Shown in pieces: positions 27,759 to 37,000 of a DNA stretch of 64,000 nucleotides. The translations under genes and the position numbers were made by a program. Position 1 is the stretch's first letter, and each line of letters begins with the position of its first letter. The stretch is from DATAPD01 sp036265385 (GTDB lineage Bacteria > Acidobacteriota > Terriglobia > Terriglobales > Acidobacteriaceae), in contig DATAPD010000070.1 in the NCBI GenBank assembly GCA_036265385.1, positions 62,001-126,000 on the forward strand, in the 5' to 3' direction. The notes beneath the pieces are model-generated. The model saw only the letters and a program-made list of their open reading frames with translations. It searched no databases and was not told the origin of the DNA.

Positions 27759-28661
27759 TTGGCTGCAGAGAAATTCAATGTGGCGTTGGTCCAGATGTCG
27801 TGCGGACCCGAACCCGCCGACAATCTGAAAAAGGCTCTCGATCGTGTCGCCGACGCTGCAAACCGCGGCGCTCAAGTGGTCTGCTTGCCTGAACTCTTCC
27901 AGACCCAGTATTTCTGTCAGAGGGAAGATACTGCCCTTTTCGATCTCGCAGAACCAATTCCCGGACCCTCCACAGAAAAGCTCGCCGCAGCCGCGCGCGC
28001 CAATCACGTCGTGCTTGTTGCTTCTTTATTCGAAAAGCGCGCTCCCGGTCTCTACCACAACACCGCGGCTGTCTTCGACGCGGATGGAAATCTCGAAGGC
28101 ATCTATCGCAAGATGCACATTCCGGACGACCCCCTCTATTACGAGAAGTATTACTTCACACCCGGCGATCTGGGATATCGCACGTTCGATACTTCAGTCG
28201 GAAAATTGGGCACGCTCGTTTGTTGGGATCAGTGGTATCCGGAAGGGGCACGCCTGACCGCGCTTCAGGGTGCTAGTGTTTTGTTTTATCCCACCGCAAT
28301 CGGATGGCATCCCGCAGAAAAAGCGGAATTCGGAGTCGCGCAGCACGATGCGTGGCGCACAATCCAACGCGCCCATGCCATTGCCAATGGCGTTTACGTT
28401 GGGGTTGTCAATCGCGTCGGACACGAAACCGGCAACATCCGAGGCAATTCCGCTTCAGGAGCGGGTCTGGAATTCTGGGGCGGGTCGTTTCTCTGCGACC
28501 CATTTGGAAGAGTGCTCGTCGAAGCATCGCATGACAGCGAAGAGATTCTGATTGGCGACGTCGATCTGCGTCACATGGAAGACATCCGGCGCAACTGGCC
28601 ATTTCTGCGTGACCGTCGGATCGATAGCTATGCGCCCATCACCCAGCGTCTCATTGATTGA
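27759..28661 (+). CDS. aguB: N-carbamoylputrescine amidase (nitrilase superfamily)
   Basis: Hydrolyses N-carbamoylputrescine to putrescine, the last step of the agmatine deiminase route. The protein has 300 residues, and the Glu-Lys-Cys triad of the carbon-nitrogen hydrolase fold is visible: Glu45 in CLPELF, Lys118 in YRKMHIPDD, Cys155 in LVCWDQWYPEGAR. The blocks PTAIGWHP and FWGGSFL are typical of AguB rather than of generic amidases. A TTG at 27759 is preferred because AAAGGAG is 6 nt upstream; an ATG at 27738 lacks a ribosome binding site but is also possible. It is divergent from the DHS-like gene, with pdaD further upstream. An agmatine deiminase gene was not found in this window. Confidence 0.88.
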   Translation: MAAEKFNVALVQMSCGPEPADNLKKALDRVADAANRGAQVVCLPELFQTQYFCQREDTALFDLAEPIPGPSTEKLAAAARANHVVLVASLFEKRAPGLYHNTAAVFDADGNLEGIYRKMHIPDDPLYYEKYYFTPGDLGYRTFDTSVGKLGTLVCWDQWYPEGARLTALQGASVLFYPTAIGWHPAEKAEFGVAQHDAWRTIQRAHAIANGVYVGVVNRVGHETGNIRGNSASGAGLEFWGGSFLCDPFGRVLVEASHDSEEILIGDVDLRHMEDIRRNWPFLRDRRIDSYAPITQRLID

Positions 28662-28762
28662 ATGTGGATCAATTTCTGGTAACGTTACGTTGAAAATGCG
28701 CACCTTAAGGCAATCCAAATCGCCAGGTTCCTGCGTACTTTAGAAAGGACGCGAGACTTCGC

Positions 28763-29311
28763 TTGACGAGCGCCGAGACAATAAGAATACCGTCCGACGC
28801 CACGCTGGTATCGGCAATCCGCTCGGGAGAGCAGAGCGCGATGGCCACTTTGTACGACCGCTATTCGTCTGTAGTGTATGCGATTGCGCTGCGCGTTTTG
28901 GCGGACACGGCTGCTGCAGAAGATGTTCTCCAAGAAGTATTCATTCAATTGTGGCGCAATCCCTCGGTCTTCGACTCAAGTCGCGGTAGCCTGGGAGCAT
29001 GGCTGTCGGTGATCACGCGGAACCGCGCTATTGACGCATTGCGCAAGCGGCGGTCAGAAACGGACATCGAAGAAGTAATCGTCTCGGCCCAGCCTGACCT
29101 AGCGTCAGAAGCGGAACGCAGGAGCGCCATCGGGAAAATTCGTGGCCTTCTGGGTTCCATGCCCTCGGCCCAGAAGAGCGCGCTCGAAATGGCTTTTTTC
29201 GAGGGCCTGACGCATGCGGAAATTGCAAGCAAGACTGGCGAGCCGCTCGGTACTATCAAGACCAGGATTCGCAGCGCTTTGCTGACCATAAGGAAAGCCT
29301 TCGATTCATGA
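28763..29311 (+). CDS. ECF sigma factor (SigK-type)
   Basis: An RNA polymerase sigma-70 family ECF factor of 182 residues. Region 2 is evident (LYDRYSSVVYAIALRVL, AEDVLQEVFIQLWRNP, GAWLSVITRNRAIDALRKRR), as is region 4 (ALEMAFFEGLTHAEIASKTG, PLGTIKTRIRSALLTIR). The TTG at 28763 is the only plausible start; no good ribosome binding site precedes it. Its stop codon overlaps the start of an RskA-like anti-sigma gene, the usual pairing for this group. The signal is unknown. Confidence 0.93.
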   Translation: MTSAETIRIPSDATLVSAIRSGEQSAMATLYDRYSSVVYAIALRVLADTAAAEDVLQEVFIQLWRNPSVFDSSRGSLGAWLSVITRNRAIDALRKRRSETDIEEVIVSAQPDLASEAERRSAIGKIRGLLGSMPSAQKSALEMAFFEGLTHAEIASKTGEPLGTIKTRIRSALLTIRKAFDS

Positions 29312-30084
29312 ATGTGCACGAACAATTCGCCGAAGATCTGGCCCTGTATGCCTTGGGATCGCTCGAGGGTGAAGAGCGCCACTCTCTCGAAAACCACCTT
29401 GAGACCTGCTCGGCCTGCCGCCAGGAACTGGAAGCGTTGCGCGGCGACTTGTCTCTGTTCGCGCTCTCGACCTCAGGGCCGCAACCTCCGCAACTTGCCA
29501 AACAGCGATTAATGTACGCGATCGAAGCCGAATCGAGGAGTCGCGCGGGCACGGTTCCTGAGCAGCGCCGTTTCTCGTGGTGGGCGCCCTTGGGATGGGC
29601 GGCCGCAGCCACTATGGCACTCGCTGTATTCTATTTCTCGCGGGAAGGCGACCGCCTCGCCACCCAGGTGGCACGACTACAGCGCGAATCCGCGTCCCAG
29701 CAGGCAGAGCTCGAGCGCGCCAAAGAAGTGGTCGCAACGCTGACCGCTCCCGATGCAGTTATCGTTCCAGTCACTGCTCCGAACACTCCGCCGCAGCCGC
29801 AGGGCAAGGCCATCTATCGTCGAGACACCGCACGCCTGATATTCGTCGCCAGCAACATGCCGGCCCTGCCCGCCCAGAAGACCTACGAGCTCTGGTTGAT
29901 TCCCACCGAAGGTGCGCCTATCCCAGCCGGCGTGTTCAAGCCGGATGCCCACGGTTCTGGCGTCGTCGTCCATCCCTCTTTGCCGGCAGGAGTTGTGGCA
30001 AAAGCTTTTGCCATCACAGTTGAACCCGAAGGCGGCTCTTCGAACCCGACGATGCCCATCGTTATGATGGGCGCTGGGAGCTAG
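29308..30084 (+). CDS. RskA-like membrane anti-sigma factor
   Basis: A 258-residue anti-sigma factor. The N-terminal cytoplasmic zinc anti-sigma domain has the HxxxCxxC motif in LENHLETCSACRQELE; one transmembrane helix follows (WAPLGWAAAATMALAVFYF), then a coiled coil and a C-terminal RskA-type extracytoplasmic domain (KTYELWLIP, AKAFAITVEPEGGSSNPT). It overlaps the sigma gene by 4 bp (ATGA), so it is translationally coupled and presumably holds that sigma inactive. Confidence 0.92.
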   Translation: MNVHEQFAEDLALYALGSLEGEERHSLENHLETCSACRQELEALRGDLSLFALSTSGPQPPQLAKQRLMYAIEAESRSRAGTVPEQRRFSWWAPLGWAAAATMALAVFYFSREGDRLATQVARLQRESASQQAELERAKEVVATLTAPDAVIVPVTAPNTPPQPQGKAIYRRDTARLIFVASNMPALPAQKTYELWLIPTEGAPIPAGVFKPDAHGSGVVVHPSLPAGVVAKAFAITVEPEGGSSNPTMPIVMMGAGS

Positions 30085-30096
30085 TAAGCGCCCACT

Positions 30097-32070
30097 TCAG
30101 ACTTCATCCTCCTTCAGCTTGGCAATCACGCTGAAATCCTCGAGCGTCGTCGTATCCCCCTTGACCTCGCCTGATGTCGCCAGTTCCCGTAACAGGCGTC
30201 GCATGATTTTGCCGCTCCGTGTCTTCGGCAATGTGTCCGTAAAGCGGATGTCCTCCGGACGCGCCAGCGCGCCGATCTCCTTCGCCACCCACTTCTTCAG
30301 TTCGTCCTTCAAAGCGTCGCTCGGTTCCCTCCCCTTCTCCAGCGTGACGAAGGCCGAAATTGCCTGGCCCTTGATCTCATCCGGTCGGCCTACGACGGCC
30401 GCCTCGGCTACCGCATCGTGCGCCACCAGCGCCGACTCAACTTCCATCGTGCTTAACCGATGCCCTGAAACATTAATGACATCGTCCACACGCCCCATGA
30501 TCCAGAAGTAGCCGTCCTTATCTTTCCGAGCGCCATCCCCTGTGAAGTAGGTACCTGGGATCTGCGACCAGTACTGCCGGACATAACGGTCCGGATCGCC
30601 ATAGATCGTTCGCAGCATCGCGGGCCACGGCTTCCGAAGCACAAGGTAACCGCCTGAGCCATCGGGCACAGGCTGCCCATCCATGGTGACGATTTCTGGT
30701 ACCACGCCGAAGAACGGCCGGGTCGCTGATCCCGGTTTCGTTGCGACGACGCCGGGAAGCGGCGCGATCATGATTGCGCCCGTTTCCGTTTGCCACCAGG
30801 TATCCACAATCGGACACTTCCCTTTTCCAATCACATCCCGATACCACATCCATGCTTCGGGATTGATCGGCTCGCCAACGGTCCCGAGTAAACGCAAACT
30901 ATCGAGCTTATGTTTCTTGGGCCACTCATCCCCCCACTTGATGAAGGTTCTGATCGCGGTCGGCGCGGTGTAGAAGACGTTCACGTGATGCCGATCGATG
31001 ATGTCCCAAAAACGATCGAAGTCCGGAAAGTTCGGCGCCCCCTCGTACATCAGACTTGTAGCGCCATTCTGCAAGGGCCCGTACACGATATAGCTGTGGC
31101 CGGTGACCCATCCAATATCGGCGGTGCACCAATAGGTATCTTCCTCCTTCAGATCGAACACCCACTTCGTCGAGAGATATGTCCCGACAGAGTAGCCAGC
31201 CGTCGTGTGCACCACTCCCTTCGGTTTCCCGGTTGTTCCGGAGGTGTAGAGAATGTAGAGCGGGTGCTCTGCATCGAGCGGCTCAGCAGGACATTCATCC
31301 GAGGCCTTCGCCATCAGTTCATGCCACCAGTGGTCGCGGCCAGCCTGCATGTTGATCGGCGTGCCTGTCCTTTTGTAGACGATCACGTGCTTCACAGACG
31401 GACAGGTCTTCAGCGCTTCCTCCACTGCAGGAAACAGCTTCACTTCCGCCCCTCGTCGATACGAACCATCTTGCGTGAGGACGGCCACTGCTTGCGAATC
31501 ATGAATGCGATCCACCAGCGCGTTCGAAGAAAATCCTCCAAACACCACCGTATGCGGTGCACCGATCCTCGCGCACGCCAGCATCGCAATCGGCAGTTCC
31601 GGTGTCATGCCCATGTAAATGGCAATTCGATCGCCCTTCCGTACCCCAAGAGACTTCAGCACGTTCGCGAACTTCTGCACTTCTTTGTGCAGCTGTTGAT
31701 ACGTCAGAGTTCGAACTTCGCCTGGTTCGCTCTCCCATATGATTGCCGCTTTGTTCTTGCGAGGCCCACTCACATGTCGGTCAAGACAGTTGTAGGAAAG
31801 ATTGATTTGACCCCCGGAAAACCACTTCGCCCAAGGCGCATTCCAGTCGAGCACTTTGTCCCACTTCTTGAACCAGTGAAGATCACTGGCGGCTCGCGCC
31901 CAGAAAGTCTCCGGCGAGTCCACAGACTCGCGGTACAGCCGCTCATATTCCTCAAGTGTCTGAATGTGCGCCTTCTGGCGGAACTCTTCTGGACACTCGA
32001 ACTTGCGCTGCTCCTGAAGTACGGAATCGATGCTACTGTCAGGATTAGGATTGAGCCCTTTATCTGCCAT
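30097..32070 (-). CDS. acsA: Acetyl-CoA synthetase
   Basis: Activates acetate to acetyl-CoA through acetyl-AMP. About 657 residues, the normal length of the family. The AMP-binding motif YTSGTTGKPKGVVHT, the EPINPEAW and WWQTETGA blocks, and the regulatory lysine in KTRSGKIMRR (the site normally acetylated by Pat-type enzymes) are all present. The ATG at 32070 is selected because AAGAGGG lies 8 nt ahead; a GTG at 32079 is also in frame. It is convergent with the anti-sigma gene. Confidence 0.96.
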   Translation of the reverse strand: MADKGLNPNPDSSIDSVLQEQRKFECPEEFRQKAHIQTLEEYERLYRESVDSPETFWARAASDLHWFKKWDKVLDWNAPWAKWFSGGQINLSYNCLDRHVSGPRKNKAAIIWESEPGEVRTLTYQQLHKEVQKFANVLKSLGVRKGDRIAIYMGMTPELPIAMLACARIGAPHTVVFGGFSSNALVDRIHDSQAVAVLTQDGSYRRGAEVKLFPAVEEALKTCPSVKHVIVYKRTGTPINMQAGRDHWWHELMAKASDECPAEPLDAEHPLYILYTSGTTGKPKGVVHTTAGYSVGTYLSTKWVFDLKEEDTYWCTADIGWVTGHSYIVYGPLQNGATSLMYEGAPNFPDFDRFWDIIDRHHVNVFYTAPTAIRTFIKWGDEWPKKHKLDSLRLLGTVGEPINPEAWMWYRDVIGKGKCPIVDTWWQTETGAIMIAPLPGVVATKPGSATRPFFGVVPEIVTMDGQPVPDGSGGYLVLRKPWPAMLRTIYGDPDRYVRQYWSQIPGTYFTGDGARKDKDGYFWIMGRVDDVINVSGHRLSTMEVESALVAHDAVAEAAVVGRPDEIKGQAISAFVTLEKGREPSDALKDELKKWVAKEIGALARPEDIRFTDTLPKTRSGKIMRRLLRELATSGEVKGDTTTLEDFSVIAKLKEDEV

Positions 32071-32175
32071 CAATGACACCCTCTTCCGAATAAAAAATGA
32101 CCTCTCGGGGCATTGCCGATTCTACTGTGCCAGGCGTTGCCTTAGCCACGCGGCGCTGCTTTTACAATCGCTTCT

Positions 32176-32601
32176 CTAAGGTTGATCTAAGAACCGGCTG
32201 CGCACTTCCGGGCTGGGAACCGGACAAGTCTCGTAACGGCCGAATATTCGATACCGGTTTCGAGCCACAAGATCATACGTCCAGTCGCGAACGGATCTTG
32301 GAAAGAACCGGCTGAGTGAAGCTAGCACGCCCCACAGCCCACCAAGTTCCTTCATGACGAACAGGGCGGCTTCCGATTTGGAAAGACACCTCTCTCCACC
32401 CTCTGACGGAACGATGACGTAAACAGTCTTTACATTCGCCGCTTCCAACCCGCCCCGGATCAACGCCGCCTGCCCGAAGACGCTCTGCAGAGCTGCAAAA
32501 CGGAAGAGCCCACGCCTGTCGTGCCGCAACACAAATTGCACGAACCGGTTGCACAATCCGCACACGCCGTCGTAAAGAATGATCGGATGTTCTGCCATCA
32601 C
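32176..32601 (-). CDS. DCC-family thiol-disulfide oxidoreductase-like protein (DUF393)
   Basis: A 141-residue protein with the DCC motif YDGVCGLCN near the N terminus and the downstream blocks FRFAALQS and NRYRIFGR, all family hallmarks. Such proteins are predicted thioredoxin-like oxidoreductases. The gene overlaps the upstream epimerase gene by 4 bp, so the two are co-transcribed and coupled. Confidence 0.9.
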   Translation of the reverse strand: MMAEHPIILYDGVCGLCNRFVQFVLRHDRRGLFRFAALQSVFGQAALIRGGLEAANVKTVYVIVPSEGGERCLSKSEAALFVMKELGGLWGVLASLSRFFPRSVRDWTYDLVARNRYRIFGRYETCPVPSPEVRSRFLDQP

Positions 32602-33542
32602 CGTTCATGTGCGAAACAACACCTTAGGTCCTTTAGCCCAAAGGGCCCCGGCGCGGGAAGTCCATTGCGAATTGCAGACGCCTCAAAAGAAATCTGGGGC
32701 GCGTAGGCGACGGGAACCGCATCGCAGGGCTCTGCAGGTTCAACCACTCCTTCCGAGAGAATGCGTATCTGAGCTTTGGCAACAAGTGGGATTTTCATCG
32801 TCCATTCGAAGACTTGTGCGAGCACATAGTGAAACCAAACCGGAGCAGGAATAAGAAAAACCCGTTTTCTCAAAACATGTGCCACTCGCCGGACAGCATC
32901 GCTAAGCTGCAATTCCTCAGGCCCGACCAGCGCAATCGTCTTGTTTGATATGGCTGGATCCGTCAAAGCGACTTCCAGAAAACGAACTAAATCGTCAATC
33001 GCAAGTGGTCGAATATTTTTTGGTCGAAAACCAACGGTTGCGATCAATGGGAACGTGCTGATGGAATGGCTGAGATGATCAAGCATATGATCGCCTCGAC
33101 CGAAGATCATGCTTGCCTTGACGATGATGTAATTCAAACCCGACGAACGCACAATCTCCTCCGCCGCCCATTTCGATTCGTGATATTTAGATCCGCAATT
33201 AGGCCGCGCTCTCAAAAAACTAATTAGTGCGATCTTGCTCACTCCCACCGCCTGTGCAGCTTTGACCACATTGGCCGTACCCTTGATGTGCACGCGCTCA
33301 TAGGTCTGATTGCCAATTTCGCGGTTGATGCCAGCGCAGTGAGCGACAGCATCGCATCCTGCAAAAGCTCTTTCCAGCAAGTTGATATCTGCCAGACTAG
33401 CTTGGCATAGGGTTGCATTGGGAAGAGTTCCCCCGTGTCGCCACGTTCTTCCCATCAGAACAAGTTCGTGCCCTGAAATCGATAGCTGACGCGCCAAGTG
33501 ATGGCCCACAAAGCCCGACGCACCTGTAATGGCAATCCTCAT
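32598..33542 (-). CDS. NAD(P)-dependent epimerase/dehydratase-like (atypical SDR)
   Basis: A 314-residue atypical short-chain dehydrogenase/reductase, close in pattern to the complex I NDUFA9-like family: TGASGFVGHHLARQL at the N terminus, then CDAVAHCAG, YERVHIKGTANVVKAAQ, and KYHESKWAAEEIVR with the YxxxK pair displaced. No substrate can be assigned. It lies 9 bp after the ArsR stop and overlaps the DCC gene, so the order ArsR-SDR-DCC forms one minus-strand operon. Confidence 0.85.
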   Translation of the reverse strand: MRIAITGASGFVGHHLARQLSISGHELVLMGRTWRHGGTLPNATLCQASLADINLLERAFAGCDAVAHCAGINREIGNQTYERVHIKGTANVVKAAQAVGVSKIALISFLRARPNCGSKYHESKWAAEEIVRSSGLNYIIVKASMIFGRGDHMLDHLSHSISTFPLIATVGFRPKNIRPLAIDDLVRFLEVALTDPAISNKTIALVGPEELQLSDAVRRVAHVLRKRVFLIPAPVWFHYVLAQVFEWTMKIPLVAKAQIRILSEGVVEPAEPCDAVPVAYAPQISFEASAIRNGLPAPGPFGLKDLRCCFAHER

Positions 33543-33551
33543 ATCCCCTCC

Positions 33552-33851
33552 TTACTGTTTTCTTTGGTGCCGCGCCAAAATCTGAGTGGGACAAACGGAG
33601 CTCAGAAAGTCTCCAATCGCCAAGGTGAGATTTTCTTTCTCCAACTGATAGAAGATCTTGTTCGCCTCTCGTCTTTCCGAAACGAGTTCCGCATTTTTCA
33701 AGATCGAAAGATGTCGTGAAATCGATGGCCCGGATATAGAAAACCGGGCCACGATGTCACCAGCCGACAGTTCCCCATTCTTGAGTTCCTGGAGGATCTG
33801 GCGACGGGTAGGGTCTGCTAACGCCCTGAAAGCATTACCCACAGATTTCAT
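33552..33851 (-). CDS. ArsR/SdpR-like transcriptional regulator
   Basis: A winged-helix repressor of 99 residues with the signature FRALADPTRRQILQEL and the recognition region SISGPSISRHLSILKNAELV, close to SdpR-type autorepressors. The ATG at 33851 is used; the frame is open upstream but the ArsR domain begins here. A 14-bp perfect palindrome starts 12 bp ahead of it. It probably controls its own operon and perhaps the divergent nifJ. Confidence 0.9.
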   Translation of the reverse strand: MKSVGNAFRALADPTRRQILQELKNGELSAGDIVARFSISGPSISRHLSILKNAELVSERREANKIFYQLEKENLTLAIGDFLSSVCPTQILARHQRKQ

Positions 33852-33862
33852 ATTTAACAATA

Positions 33863-33876
33863 TAGCAATATTGCTA
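33863..33876. promoter_or_regulatory. Putative ArsR operator (14-bp perfect palindrome)
   Basis: TAGCAATATTGCTA is perfectly palindromic and lies 12 bp upstream of the ArsR start. This suits autorepression; binding is inferred. Confidence 0.65.
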
Positions 33877-33921
33877 ACTACTTGCAAGCCACCGGTACAG
33901 CTTCGCGTGGGAGCGGCACTG

Positions 33922-33939
33922 TTGTGATTTTCATCACAA
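33922..33939. promoter_or_regulatory. Putative CRP/FNR-family binding site upstream of nifJ
   Basis: TTGTGATTTTCATCACAA matches the CRP-type consensus TGTGA-N6-TCACA exactly, with 7-bp arms. It is about 95 bp upstream of the nifJ start. A CRP/FNR/DNR-type factor could activate this low-potential enzyme when oxygen is low; this is inferred. Confidence 0.6.
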
Positions 33940-34034
33940 TCGAAAGTGATCCCAATCTCATACTTGGAACCCTTTGACACGCGATGATTTACCTACTCCC
34001 GCGAGGGATTAATCCGCGGAACCGAAGGACACCG

Positions 34035-37000
34035 ATGAAACGCAAGTTTAAGACTATGGACGCCAACGAGGCGGTCGCTAATGTCGCGTACCGTGTCAAC
34101 GAGGTCATTGCGATTTATCCCATTACACCGTCGTCCAATATGGGCGAATGGGCAGATCAGTGGGCCTCGGAAGGTATCCCCAATGTTTGGGGCAGCGTGC
34201 CACATGTGATTGAAATGCAAAGTGAAGGCGGTGCCGCCGGGGCCGTCCACGGAGCGCTCCAGACCGGTTCCCTTGCGACCACGTTCACCGCGTCTCAGGG
34301 TCTGCTGCTGATGATCCCTAACATGAACAAGATCGCCGGCGAACTGACGCCCACGGCCTTCCATGTTTCGGCTCGTACCATCGCAACACATGCCCTTTCA
34401 ATCTTTGGCGACCACAGCGATGTTATGCAGTGCCGGACCACGGGTTGGGCCATGCTTTGTTCCAATTCCGTTCAAGAAGCGATGGACATGGCTCTCATCG
34501 CGCATTCTTCCGCGCTGGAGTCGCGTATTCCCTTCCTCCATTTCTTCGATGGCTTCCGAACCTCCCACGAAGTCAACAAGATCGAAATGCTGAACGAAGA
34601 TGACATGCGCGCCATGATCAACATGGATCGCGTCATCGAACATCGTCGGCGCGCTCTATCGCCTGACCACCCCGTACTGCGCGGCACCGCCCAAAACCCC
34701 GATGTCTTCTTTCAAATCCGCGAAACCTCCACTCCGTTTTACAGCGCATGCCCCAAAAAAGTGCAAGCCGCAATGGACAGGCTCGCTGCCATCGTCGGCC
34801 GTTCTTATCACCTCTTCGATTACACCGGCACGCCCGATGCAGACAGAGTGATCGTCATCATGGGCTCGGGAGCCGAAGCAGTCCACGAAACCGTCGACTA
34901 CCTCAATGCGCGTGGTGAAAAAGTTGGGCTCCTGAAAATCCGTCTCTTCCGGCCTTTCTCCGTCGAACACCTGGTGGCGGCATTGCCCGCCACCGTCCGT
35001 AGCATCGCTGTACTAGACCGCACGAAAGAAGCGGGATCCGCCGCGGATCCCCTCTACCTCGATATCGTTAATGGACTCCACGAAGGGCTTCGCCTCGGAC
35101 TCGGCAGCCTGAAGACGATGCCACTCGTGGTGGGCGGCAGGTACGGTCTTTCCTCAAAAGAGTTCACGCCCGCGATGGTGAAGGCGGTCTACGACAATCT
35201 CGCGGTCGCAGCCCCGCGCAATCACTTCACCGTCGGCATCCAGGACGATGTAAGCCACACCAGTCTCACCTGCGACCCCACTTTTTCAACGGAAAGTGAC
35301 GATGTCGTACGAGCTCTGTTTTATGGACTAGGCGCGGACGGCACGGTTGGCGCCAACAAGAATTCCATCAAGATTATTGGCGAAAACACCGACAACTACG
35401 CGCAAGGCTATTTCGTCTATGACTCGAAGAAGTCGGGTGCTGTAACCGTCTCTCACCTGCGCTTCGGTCCGCGGCCTATTCGTTCCACCTATCTGGTTTC
35501 GAAGGCAAACTTCATCGCCTGCCATCAGTGGATATTCCTTGATCGCTACGACATGCTCAGTTCTCTCGTTACTGGCGGCACATTCCTGCTGAATAGCCCC
35601 TTTAGCAAAGAAGAAGTGTGGGAGAAACTGCCCCGCGTAGTGCAGGACCAACTGATCGCCAAAAAAGCAAAGTTCTACGTCATCGATGGCTACTCAGTCG
35701 CGCGTGACACCGGCATGGGCAGCCGCATGAATACGATTCTTCAGGTCTGCTTCTTCGCAATCTCGAAAGTGCTCCCCGGAAACGAAGCGATCGAAGCCAT
35801 TCGCAAATCCATCCGTGACACCTACGGACGTAAAGGCGAAGACATCGTCCAGAAGAACATGAAAGCCGTGGACGAGACGCTCGCCCACCTCTTTGAAGTC
35901 GAAGTTCCTAAATCAGCTTCCAGCACGATCGAAATGCCTCCCCCATTCCCCGCTGAAGCTCCAGAATTTGAACGGAACGTGCTCGGTGTCATTTACGGCA
36001 ATCGCGGCGATGAGCTTCCGGTAAGTGCCTTCCCGGTCGATGGAACCTTCCCCACCGGCACAGCACAGTGGGAAAAACGCAACCTGGCCCTCGAAATTCC
36101 TGAGTGGGACACGAAAACCTGTATCCAATGCGGCAAGTGCGCCATGGTTTGTCCGCACTCCGTCATTCGCATCAAGGTTTACGAGGGACAGTTGCTCGCC
36201 GACGCTCCCTCCACATTTAAATCCACAGACGCCCGTGACAAGGAATGGACCGGCATGAAGTACACGATTCAGGTCGCGCCCGAGGACTGCACAGGCTGCG
36301 GCATCTGCGTGGATATCTGCCCCGCTAAGAACAAGACAGAAACGCGCCTCAAAGCCATTAACATGGTTCCCCAGCCGCCGCTGCGCGTGCCTGAGCGTGA
36401 GAACTGGAACTTCTTCCTGAAGATTCCAGAACTGGACCGTCGCAACATCAAGGTCACTACCATCCGTCAACAGCAGGTGCAGGAGCCCTTGTTCGAATTC
36501 TCCGGAGCTTGCTCTGGTTGTGGCGAGACTCCTTACCTCAAACTTCTATCGCAACTCTTCGGGGATCGCTCTGTAATCGCGAATGCCACCGGTTGCTCAT
36601 CGATTTATGGTGGCAACCTGCCGACCACGCCCTGGAGTAAGAACGCAGACGGGCGTGGCCCCGCGTGGTCAAACTCGCTGTTTGAGGACAATGCCGAATT
36701 TGGACTCGGATTTCGTCTCTCCATCGACAAGCAAACCGAATACGCGCGCGAACTATTGCAGAAGTTAGGCGGAGCGGTCGGCGAAGAACTTGCCTCTGCA
36801 ATCCTCGCGGCGTCCCAAAAAGACGAGGCGGACATTTTCGAACAGCGTTTGCGCATCGCGGAACTCAAGAAGCGTCTCGAAAAACTCGACTCGCCCGAAG
36901 CGCGTCAACTTCTCGCGGTGGCCGATATGTTAGTCCGCAAAAGCGTGTGGATCGTTGGCGGTGACGGCTGGGCGTATGACATCGGCTACGGTGGCCTTGA

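Noticed and set aside
30910..32076. 388-residue plus-strand ORF opposite acsA
   Set aside because: It is an antisense shadow of the acetyl-CoA synthetase; composition is Arg/His-rich without any domain.
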